64,000 bases of DNA from the NCBI GenBank assembly GCA_958450365.1, contig CAUEEP010000758.1, forward strand, positions 381,565-445,564. The letters run 5' to 3'. The position numbers and the translations under genes are program-made. The stretch is from Mesorhabditis belari (taxonomy: Eukaryota > Nematoda > Chromadorea > Rhabditida > Rhabditidae). The notes under the pieces are model-generated. The model was not told the origin of the DNA and made no database searches. It worked only from the letters and a program-made list of their open reading frames with translations. Positions 10,765 to 27,000 of the stretch are shown here, piece after piece (the first letter of the stretch is position 1; every line of letters starts with the position of its first letter).

Positions 10765-11270
10765 AAGCCATTTGTAAGTTTTCTTGATTGTTTTTCCTCT
10801 TATGAGTTTCGTTTTAGACGTCACGAGTTTCGCCTCCCGTTGCGCATGTGATTGAAATGATTGCGGTCTACTTTCTTTTTCACATCTTTGCGACTTTTGT
10901 CCTCATCCTTGCCGGAATTCAGGTGCGTTTTTATAATGATCTATAGTTTATTTTAATGGTTACCATTAATCAACTGTATGTTTGAGTTTAGATCTTCGTT
11001 GGCAACACACGGCTGAAGGGACGCCGAATCATTCCGATTTTACCCGACTTTGTGAAACCCAAAGAACAAGTATGATTAAGGATATTAACATAGGATAAGT
11101 ATTTGTTTTAGTTTACGATGTGGATAGTGACAATGGTTGCAATGTTGCCCTTTGTGTCAAGGTTCGCATTTTTGTGGCCGACACTTGCGTCGTTTACAAA
11201 TTTCTTCGGTCAATGGGTTCCGACTCTTCGTCCTCAGATTAACATCAAGCCACAAGTGGTTGGGTTTTAA
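10753..11270 (+). CDS. Small two-pass membrane protein, unrecognised
   Basis: Four exons (10753..10773, 10818..10922, 10992..11069, 11112..11270) give 363 nt, or 120 residues, in one frame. The start MLTVKPF is chosen as the first ATG after an acceptor near 10730. Two hydrophobic segments are visible: VIEMIAVYFLFHIFATFVLI followed by LAGIQIFVG, and MWIVTMVAMLPFVSRFAFLW. They flank a basic loop (RLKGRRIIPILPDFVKPKEQ), and the C-terminus is Pro/Gln-rich (RPQINIKPQVVGF). This suggests a small integral membrane protein, perhaps of the ER. I do not recognise the family. It sits in a run of compact plus-strand genes. Confidence 0.6.
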
Positions 11271-11490
11271 AGATATTTTCGTCAAAAAATGTTGTAAAGA
11301 CGAGTTGATTGACAACAAAAATGTTGTAAAGACGAGTTGATCAGTATGCTTGTTCAGCATGGCAGAATACTTTGTATTTTGGTGTGAGCTGGCTGAATTA
11401 GATTACAGTATCGTTAGTATCTACTACTTTTAATACCATTTTAAGCACTATTTCTCCATTTCAACTCTATTTAATCTCTTTTAGACAGTC

Positions 11491-12122
11491 ATGCCTCCAT
11501 CGAGTGCTTCGTCGAGCGCTCAATCGTTGGTCTCGATGCAAATCAAATCTGTGAAACCAGGACTCTCGCTCGGCCTGGAAGCAACTAACAAAAAAGTGGC
11601 CCAAATGCTGAGAAATGTGCAGGTTTTTGTTCTGGGATTTCTTTTGCAAATTTTGTGCTTTAGATGTACGCAGATGGAGCAATTGCGGCACAGCAAATTA
11701 CTAATGCTATCGCGTAAGTGGATTACAGTGGGTGTTTTCGTCTATTGTTTCGTTGTTTTAGTGAACAGCCGGATGAAATCGACGATTTCCAGGATGCAAT
11801 CGAGGAGTTTGAGGGTGTTGAGGAGGCGGATTTTGAGACTGCGTAAATTTTTTTGATGAAGTTTTATTTAATTGGGTGTTACTGTAATAGCCATTTGGAC
11901 TAGAACTAAGAATGATAGCTGATGTTGATACGTTCAGTGACTAGATCCCCTGACAGTAGCGCAGCGACTAGATCACCATAATATGAATTACAATTTTCGC
12001 ATTTCTTATGTGAATCAATCGTTTACTTGATCATAGTTTCTTTTAGTTCAATCGTCTCCGATCGTCCCGCAATGACAATGGGAAGTGATACCAGCGACAC
12101 CGACATGGAATCCGAAATCTGA
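11491..12122 (+). CDS. Small protein with acidic C-terminal tail, unrecognised
   Basis: Four exons (11491..11622, 11664..11713, 11762..11842, 12047..12122) total 339 nt, or 112 residues. The N-terminus is Ser-rich (MPPSSASSSAQSLVSMQIKS). A helical middle follows (ATNKKVAQMLRNVQMYADGA, AIAAQQITNAI), then a strongly acidic region (EQPDEIDDFQDAIEEFEGVE) and a Ser/Asp/Thr tail (MGSDTSDTDMESEI) with possible CK2-type phosphorylation sites. There is no signal peptide or membrane span. AATAAA follows at about 12196. The helical core could be a subunit of a small trafficking complex, but I cannot assign it. Confidence 0.6.
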
Positions 12123-12924
12123 ACGTTGAACAATCATGTTTGTTTATCATTTGTTTTTTGGCATTTTTTGGTTTTGGTTTTCTATATTTTCTGGAATAAA
12201 CAATATTAATGAGGGATTCAAAAGAATCTTTGGCCAGTGAAGAATTTATAAAAGATCAAACAATATGAAGTGATTAGTTTGAATCACTTTTCTTGAAAAT
12301 TTATAATAAGTTAATAACTACGAAAATTCTCTAGAGGATAGGATAAAATGATAAAAAGCTGTCTATTATAACTTTTCCTAGGTTTTTTTTTGTCTGTTTG
12401 GCAAAGTTTCTCAATTTCTTTTAGACATTGAGCAAAACAAACGACAAAATGCATTATCGAAAGCTTATCAGAAATGAAATTATTGCGCAAAATTGCCTGG
12501 AGCTCATTCGTTTCATTTTATCCTTTTTTCATTTTCATTTTTGATCACCCCATTCACTTTTTTTCTTTGTTTTCCTTTGGGAAATTTGAAATTTGACTGG
12601 CTGAGGTACCTGAGGTGATTTCTTGTGAATAGTTGAAAAATAATTAGTTTTAGACGCTGACCAAGTTTTTGCTTTTGTTTGATATGAGTGGGTGAACAAT
12701 CAGAGAAATTTGGTTGTTTAAATTCACGTAGCTTTTTTTTTGGAGAAATTAAATTCGTTTTTAAAATCTCCAATGAATACTTTGAAATCTTTTTTTTTGG
12801 GAAAATTTTTGTCTTTGGAAAAATTTGGAAATGTCTCAAATATAGTATAGCCGTTTTAAATGAAAATTTCGTTTCTTTTGAATATTTTAAAATACCATAA
12901 CCCTCATTCAAATGCAAATCTCGG
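12123..12924. other. Intergenic, AT-rich, no gene recognised
   Basis: This holds the 3' UTR of the preceding gene and long AT-rich DNA. The open frames here are compositionally biased (Lys/Phe) with no family resemblance. Confidence 0.5.
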
Positions 12925-13455
12925 GAGTGGGACAAATGCGACCTTTTTTTTTTGCGCACCCGGACATTTGCGCACCTTTTTTCCGCACCTTGCCCATTAG
13001 CGCACCTTTTTTCGCGTTTTAAAAAAGCTCTAAAAAGCTAATATTAACCAATTTCTATTCCAAAAGTTGTTTTTCTAGGTAATTTTAGGGTGTCGAATTC
13101 AAATTTTGACATAACAGAGCGTGTGGAACCAATTTGAAAGACAAAACGGCTAGATCAAATTACAGAAAGTTGTCGATTTTTCTCTTTGTATAACTCTTGT
13201 TTGTTTGTTTGTTTGTTTCCACAAGCTCTGACATGTCAAAATTTCGATTCTACGCCCTAAAATTACCTAGAAAAATAGAAATAGAAATAGAAATAGAATA
13301 GAAAGGAATAGAAATTGGAATAGAAATTGGTTAATATTAGCTTTTTAGAGCTTTTTTAAAACGCGAAAAAAGGTGCGCTAATAGGCTAAGTGCGGAAAAA
13401 AAGGTGCGCAAATGTCCGGGTGCGCAAAAAAAAGGTCGCATTTGTCCCACTTCCC
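12925..13455. repeat. GGGACAAATGCGACC foldback element, copy 1
   Basis: The left end, GTGGGACAAATGCGACC, is mirrored by GGTCGCATTTGTCCCAC at 13435-13451. The arms share TGCGCACCCGGACATTTGCG and CGCACCTTTTTTCGCG segments. An inner pair (ATATTAACCAATTTC / GAAATTGGTTAATATTAG) and the TTTTAGGGTGTCGAATT block are also inverted. It has an internal GTTT and GAAATA microsatellite and lies immediately upstream of the start at 13506. Confidence 0.85.
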
Positions 13456-13505
13456 AAATCTCTTCTCAATTGTTTTCGAGTAAAAAGAACTTTTTTTTAG
13501 AAAAA

Positions 13506-18801
<5,296 letters not shown>

Positions 18802-21023
18802 AAACGAGATCGATTTTGAGATTTGATAATGCAATTGTACAATTCAGTTTCTCCATTTCTAGAAATTTGCGTTTGTTATTTTATGGATTTTATGGATTTT
18901 ATAGTTTTGTTAGTATTTTACGCTAGATCAATTATTTCTCGTGTAAACTTTTTAATTGAGTTCTTTTGTAAATTTTGTAGGCATAAAGTGCGCTTAAAAG
19001 TTGATTATTCTCTTTCTTTTGATCAAATTCTTTCAGTAAATGATTGAGAATTCAATAATTGGCTGCGGAAATTAGTTTTAAAAGTTCTATAAGAGTTTTT
19101 TTCCACTTTCTTCTTGACTATAATGAAGTTTTCTTTTTAAAAAAAGAAAACGGCTATTTGAATTTATTATTTCTCACAGTAAATTTGATAGAAATTATAA
19201 ATATTAAAGTTTCTCCTTGACAAGGCAAGATATCTTGACTTGATGCCATCTTGTTGTCAATCTTCTGTTGAAATCCTCCAAGTCCTTTAATGAATGTTCA
19301 CAGATCTGGATGATCCCTGTTGAAATGCTTTCTGTGACCATTGTTTGTGCCTTTCAAGCAGTTATTCGTTCATTGTTCGCCTCATTGTTCGCCTAAACCT
19401 AATTGTAACTTATTAACAGCTCAACCAAACCATTGAGCAACTTGTATTGGAAAGTCAAATCAAACGCTAACAGTCAAATAAAATTTTCGACGAAATGGCG
19501 TGGAGGGGGAATCGGAAATCTCAGTGTTCAAAAGATAAGAAACTCAAAAAAAGTTAATTGAACTTTCAAAAAAGACTTAATGATTTGAATGAAGGTTGTT
19601 CTGTGTTTACGAGGTCAAAATAGAGAAAAAGGTAAAGAATAGCATCAGGAAAAAGAGCGAAAAATGAAAGAAAAGAAGAAAAAAACAAGGGGAAAAGGGG
19701 AAAGGGGAAAAATGGCGCAAATCGATATGTGGACTCAAGGGAGAAAAGGAAAGGAATCAGGCTTTTATCCACGGCTTTTCTTGTTGCTATTAAAAGAAAT
19801 TTTTTGAGCTTTCTGCTTGATTATAGTTTGCTTATGTTTTATGGTTATCTTTTTGACGTTTTTTAACGTTTTTGAACGTTTTCTCGATTTCAAATTCTGA
19901 TAGCAAGCTGTTCTTTTTGCTATCAAAAGCATATTTTGTAGTTTTATTAGAGTTGTTATCTCATTATAGCTTTTCTAACAATTGTGTTTCTCTTATCGTT
20001 CTTACTCTTCACTTGTTCTTCACCCATTGAAATTTGACGGTGAGGGGACGATTCTTGTACCATGGGGGGCGCTACCCGGACCTCTTTAACAATCGCCGCC
20101 ACCCTATTCAACAATTACATCCCACCCGAGTTGCCTAAGTCCAGTAAGAATGAAAATAGTCCAGTAAGTCCAGTCCAGTAAGTCCAGTCCAGTAAGTCCA
20201 GTCCAGTAAGTCCAGTCCAGTAAGTCCAGTCCAGTAAGTCCAGTCCAGTAAGTCCAGTCCAGTAAGACTGCAGTTAGGAAACACAGGTACAAAAAGGTTA
20301 AATATAGGGCAGATTTGCAATGGCATACGATTTGACATAAGATCTAATCCGTTACTCTAAAGATACTTTGAATTTTCCTACAGACGAGAAGATACCAGAC
20401 GGGGACCTTATTCCAAACCCTTCCTAATACTACTCAAATATTTTGCTTCGCTAATACTACTAATATTTTGTAAGTGAAAATTGTTCAATTGAATTTCCCG
20501 ATTTTGCACATATTCTTGAAGGCATTTTATTGAATATTTTTACTCATGTTGGATGTAAAATGGTTCCAATATGGTTCCAATCTGGTTCCAATATGGTTCC
20601 AAGATGGCTCCATTACTGTTCCAATATTTTTCTTCTTTTTAAACAATAAATAATCGAATTTTATTCAATAATTGATGAAAGAAAAAAAGAAATCCAATAG
20701 AATTGACTTTTCACGTCAGAATTTTTGCTCTTTTCAATCAATTTTCATTTTGTTGCAAGTAAAATTGACGGGAAATGTGCAAATTTGCGAATTTAAACCC
20801 AAAGATTTCGGCTTAACAATAAGAAAGTGCTTTTTTTTGATTCATTTGAGTAAGTGCTTTTTTTCGCTCATCGCTCAGCGCTTTTTTTTGGATGAGCATT
20901 GAAAATCGAGATTTTTTTTTAGTTTATCTCACAAAGATGTTCTAATATTTTTTCGAAAATCTGTTTAATCTAAGAATTCTTATTATCTAATAAAGAAGAA
21001 AAGCCAATTTTGTTGAAAAAAAC
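18802..21023. other. 2.2-kb intergenic region, no gene recognised
   Basis: AT-rich DNA with poly-A and poly-T tracts between the membrane-protein gene and the galectin gene. It holds the minisatellite at 20150-20270 and a short GGTTCCAATATG run at 20560-20620. The only larger open frames are repeat or composition artefacts. Confidence 0.5.
20150..20270 (+). repeat. AGTCCAGTCCAGTA minisatellite
   Basis: About eight tandem copies of a 14-bp unit. Opposite-strand reading gives an artefactual DWTYWTGLTGLDLL repeat. Confidence 0.95.
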
Positions 21024-24000
21024 ATGGACTACACGGCGGTGAAAAGAACCGAGCCACCGGTTGATGATGTTCGAGAGGAAAAAGAGGGATGTTTCAGGTT
21101 AATTGTTGTTCTATTTTAATTTTAATAAATTTTAATACAAAATCTTATTAAATTAAATTAGAAATCTTAAAAATCTGAAAAATAGCAATTTTATTAAAGA
21201 AAAATCGACTTTACAAGTTTCTTGTAAAGTCGATTTTTCTTTAATTTTACTCAGGGCTTCCTGAGTAAATTCTGAGCTTCCTTTTCTTAAAAAGAACCTT
21301 TGCGATCTGTGTACAATGGAGTTGATAAAACGATAAATGCTGTAAAGATCACGAAGCTTTATTGCTTGAGAATTACACTGAATGGGCACCAAGAGTTTCC
21401 CCAGGAATCCTCTAAACGAGTCAAACTTTAGCCGCCTTCGCTATCGATGTGGCGCTTTTGATCAAGGTCGACGACAGGGATGCTGCTGGATTGTCGCTTT
21501 CAGTCAGTGTTCTGGTGCACTTAACTAACTAACTTTACTTAACAACTAACGACTCTTTTCCTGAATCGTGGTCTTTTAAAAGAACCGTGGTCTTTTAAAA
21601 GAACCGTGGTCTTTTAAAAGTACCGTGGTCTTTTAAAAGTTTCATGGTCTTTTAAAAGTTTCGTGGTCTTTTGCAATTTCTTGTTTTGTTTCTTTTTTTA
21701 CCAAAAAGTCTTTTAACGCATTTTATTAAGTTCCACGTGCACATTGAATCAGAATTTAAAGAACAATCGTAAGAACAACAATTTTAGCATCCCAACAAAA
21801 CGCAAGGCTTGGCACACCTTGCGTTTCCATAGACACGCAAATACATGTAAAGCTGGCCTTCACATACAGCCAAGACAGACATCCTTGTCAACTTGACGAT
21901 ATCCTGTTGAGACCACGAGGAATTCTGTGTGATGTCACCAAATGTCGGCTCCCTGAAGTGGCCACGACACAGAGGCTTTCTTTTTAAAAGACCACGATAC
22001 TTTCAGAAGACCAGGATACTTTTAAAAGACCACGATACTTTCAGAAGACCACAATTCATTGAAAGAGCCCAACTAACTTTATTTTAGTGGTGCTAACCGC
22101 GATATTTGGCGGTTTATTCAACAACAAAAACAACGAAGATTTGCCGTTTTTTGGCGAGCAGAATTTGGTGGGTTTAGGAGATCATTTCTAGATATTTTTT
22201 GTTGAAAACTAGAACTTTAGCGGGAAAAATGGGCGTAATATTTAAATAGTCGATTTTCCAGGCAAGTTAGAGCTAAAAATGATACTAATTTCACAAATTC
22301 AAAACATTTTCCTTTATTGAGCTCAATTATTTTATTTATTTCAGACCGTCCCATCGAGCCTCTTTCCATTGAAGATCCCTTTGGGTGATCCATTGCAAAT
22401 CGGTCAATACTATCACATTTACGGAAATGTTAGCAAAAGCGCAACCGAGTGAGTGAGAAGCTCTAGGTTTATATGTCGTAGCCGTTTACGAAATTCAGCC
22501 GCTAACGAATGAGAGGTATTTCCGGGTATCCAATCAAAAAGTCACCCACATAAAAATGTTCATAATACATATATTTTATAATAAATTTTTGAAATTAGCT
22601 CATTTGGTTCAGTAGAAAAATTTTTTTGAGCCCCCAAAGTTTAGGTTCAAAAATGGCTATAAAAAATTTTCTACTCAGCCAAAAAACTTGCCTAATAGCT
22701 CATTTTGTAGCCAATTTGATGTAGTTTCTTAAAGTAAAGCCATCTAAAACAATTTTTCGTTGAAAGTAGGAGAAAGAGGGCGAGGAACAAATTCAGGGCA
22801 ATTCTCAAATGTGAAAACAGCGACCGAGTTCAACTGAAGTCGTTCCTCGCCCTCTTTCTCCTAGCTTTGAAAAACAAATGTTCAATGTAGCTTTACTTTA
22901 AGAAACTACATCAAATTGGCTACAAAATGAGCTATTAGGCAAGTTTTTTGGCTGAGTAGAAAATTTTTTATAGCCATTTTTGAACCTAAACTTTGGGGGC
23001 TCAAAAAAATTTTTCTACTGAACCAAATGAGCTAATTTCAAAAATTTATTATAAAATATATGTATTATGAACATTTTTTATGTGGGCGACTTTTTGATTG
23101 GATGCCCAGAAATGCCCTCATTCGTTAGCGGATGAATTTCGTAAACGGCTACGACATATACATCGAAAATTTATCCAAAAATTCGATGCAAACAGTGAAT
23201 ACAAAAACAAATTTAAAGCCATAACAAAATTTCATTTCAGTTTCTGCTTCTCGCTCACCCAGGATGTTGATGTGAGGCTGAAGATTTGCGCACTTTTCAG
23301 CAATGGAACGGGTAGAATTTTGACGAATTCAATCTATTTATTACTGAGGAAAAAATCCTGACTCAGCTGCGAAAAATTCAAATTTTCATGCGCGCTTTCA
23401 AAACAGTTATTATTACAGGGTGACCAGAAATAACGTTGCGGGATTTTCGGCAACCTAAAATCCTCAAAGTTTCAATTTTGGGAGACAAATTTATTTTTAA
23501 CCTACTCTCTGTGATTGTTTTTTTTTTAGTTTCTTTGTTGTTTTACTTTGTTTCAAGTCTGTTCATTTTTTTATAGGAGGACAAACAAGGGATCTGCCAT
23601 TCTGGAGCTTCATCGTCAAGGTCTATTCAATTTCTTGTAGGATGACAAACAAGGGATCTACCATTCTGGAGCTTCAGCGTCAAGGTGAGTGCAACCGCGC
23701 GGTTGCTACGTGTTTTTCATCAGCTCGTCTCAAAAGCGATTAAGCGATACAAGGAGCTTGGCAACGATGGAGATCGTCCAGGAAGAGGCAGAAAAAGAAC
23801 AGTCAATAGCTCCAGAAATCGCAAAGTGATTCAGAAGCGCGTGGTCCGAAATCCACAGGCCTCAATGAGAAAGATCGCTCGACAGACGGGGATCGCTCGT
23901 GAATCAGTTCGACTTATGGCCAAAAATGAGCTCAATCTTCACCCTTACACCCATGATTATCTACGACTTTCTGCAATCGATCTGCAAGCTTTCGGATCTG

Positions 24001-27000
24001 GTCGAAGTACATCACTCCTTCGGTTTCGAATCAAAGAACTCTTGGCAAGCTTCTTCAACTTCTTCAAATGACTCGAATCGGCGACCTTTCAGGAAATGCA
24101 AGTCACCATCATCTAACTTTAGCGGTCGACCGAAACGCGGTAAGTCTTCAAGGCTCGTGTCACCGGAATCAAAGCACCTGTACCATCTTGAAACTTTTTC
24201 ATTGACTTGCAGCTCCTTCACCTACAGCAAATCCATCGCAAATCTCTTCCACGGCATCTCTTGTTGAAAGTTTCCGTTTCCAACAATAGCCGATGAAAAC
24301 TCGAAACTCTTTTTCTTGGAAACACATCTAGAATACAAAGATTAACATTGGTACAACACTATAAGCGCGAAAAACCAGCAGAAAAACCAAACAAATTGAA
24401 CTTTTCGCAGCTGAGTCAGAACTTTTTCCTTAACCAAATCGTTATCAACGAAATAACTCGACTTTTGAAACTAAAAATTGGTTTTACAAATGTTGAAATG
24501 CTCAGCAAAATGCTCAGCAAATGCAGAGCAAAGCAGTATCATTTGCACCATTGAAAATATCTAGATTTCCTCTGCAAAATGATTGTTGAAAATCTCATTC
24601 GGCTCAGCCATCATTTTTGAAATCGACTTTTTCTAAAAAGTCCGTTTATTTAGTTGACAACCAAAAGAGCAGTGTCTGTCTGCCTGTACGGGCATAGCCG
24701 TGTTTTGACCAATAAAGCTGAAACTTCTTTAGAAAACCTTTGAATATATTTTAGTTGTGCTATTTAAAATAAAAAAAGTCTAAAAAGTCAAAATTAAGTG
24801 ACACTACGGGGGGATCGAACCCGAGTCATGTGGGCCGTAGACAAGCGCGCTCTCGAGCTCTCGAGCTCGAGCCACGGCGACAAAACTCTCTTAAAAAATT
24901 CCGTCAGAAAAACTCGTCGTAGTATAATAATACCTAAATATTTAAAATATCTCGAATTTTTCTATTAAAAAGTTTATAACTTTTGTTTTTTAAGGTGAAA
25001 ACTCGACGACCACTTATCAAGCGTTGAGGAAAAACGGCACATTGATCAACGAGATTTCAGTGAATCCGTTTGAGGTTTGCAAAGAAAAAAAAAGAGATAA
25101 AAACTGTAGGAAAGATTTAAAAATCCTATAGAATTCAGAAAAGTACATTAAATTTTTAAAAAATATCATGGTTTTTTTTAGAAAAACGAAGTTTTCGACT
25201 TGCGGATCCGATTTTTGGATGGACTTGTTCAGGTGAGGATTTTGGGTACCCTAAAGTCGCGAGTATAAGTTCTATTTGGTTTTCGCATGCAAATTGACGG
25301 CTGTCTCCGGTGCGGTGTGTCGAGGGTTCGAACCCCGCTGCAGCATAACTTTTTTGCTTTTTAAGAACAATAATAGAAGTAAATTTATTGAGGGTTATAG
25401 CAATTTTATGCTGTTATTTGTTGTTGCTTTGTTGCTCCGGGCGTGGCTCGGCGCGTCCGCCCTGCTCCTCTCCGGTGCTCAGTCTTATGGATCCCTCCCT
25501 GGCCTCTTCATCCGGCCAAAGTCCACGTCGACGGTCGAAAGAGATGCTTTCCAGCGTCTTCTTCAACACTATCGTCTGGATGTATCCATGCACATAACAA
25601 ATAGCAATGGTGATAGGCTGTCACCCTGTAGTATCCCGGGCTCCAAGAAAAATAATATAAAAGTTTATATAACAATAAAAATGTATAAAAACCCAACAAA
25701 AAGAAATTCAAAGCAATTAAAGCGAATGTAAATTAAGGCAGAACTTATACTCGGATGAACTTATACTCGAGACTTTAGGGTAAAAGAATATTTGTCGGCA
25801 TGATTATAATTGAAATAAAAATGATTGAAATAAAAATGATTGAAATTTAAAATACTAGAAGATTTCTAATCTTCTGAAGATCTAAAGATCTAAACTTGTG
25901 CAGTTTATGAAAAGTTTTTTTAGATTTTCGCAAACCACGGTGAGATCGGCATCTTCACAGCCAGCGACGCTTTGTTGAATGTGAGGAGGCTCTTGAAATT
26001 ATTCACAATTTAAAAATGATTATCTTTAACTAATTTTTGAGCTTGACTATTAATCTATTAGTTTGACATTTTTCTGAATATTTTCATTCTTAGTTCTTTC
26101 TTAGTTCGATTTTAGCTTTGTTCGATTTTGGCTTAGTTCGATTTTAGGCCACTGAAGCCACATTGTCAACAACATCGAACGGAATCCAAAGTCTTCGACT
26201 GTTTAGGTAAATTTTGGTTGAAATTTCGATTACGATTAAGGGAAAAGCTACTGTAGATTACTTTAGATCTTTAGATTGCATAATTTACACTGAAGTTTTC
26301 TAGGATTGAAGGCCGAAAGTACGAGAATCCATTCAACGGGAACATTCGTCTCAATTTCGGGCAACGCTTGGACATTTCGGCTCAACCAATCATGAGAAGT
26401 GAGTTTACGATATGTTTTTTCACTTTTTTGTTAGCTCAGAAGATGTGGCTTGATTTACAAAATTAACCCTTGTTCAAGCAGAAATTGCTATCGTGTCATC
26501 GACTATTGCAGAAAATGTTGGCATTTCGACAGGCACACCTTCCATTCACAAATCCATTTGTGCAGTTGCAGTGCTTATAGCCTAAATTTAAAAATTAGTA
26601 TTGATTTTGAAATGAATTTAACTTAATCTCGCTGATCTAGCCTAAAATAGCGACAAACAAAATCAACAGTCAAAAGATTAACAAAGATTTACAAAACTAA
26701 CCCTTGTTCAAACAGGAATTGCTATCGTGTCATCGACTATTGCAATTGCTATCGTGTCATTAACTATTGCAGAAAACGTTGGCATTTCGACAGGCACTCC
26801 TTCCATTCACAAATCCATTTGTGCAGTTGCAGTGCATATAGCCTAAAATAAAAAATTAGTATTGATTTTGGAATGAATTTAACTTAATCTTGCCGACCTA
26901 GCCTAAAATAGCGACAAACAAAATTAACAAATCAAAAGCTTAACAAAGATTTACAAAACTAACCCTTGTTCAAACAGGAATTGCTATCGTGTCATCGACT

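Noticed and set aside
12513..12959. 148-codon Lys/Phe-rich minus-strand frame
   Set aside because: Composition-driven frame in AT-rich DNA that runs into a foldback element. No motif or splice support.
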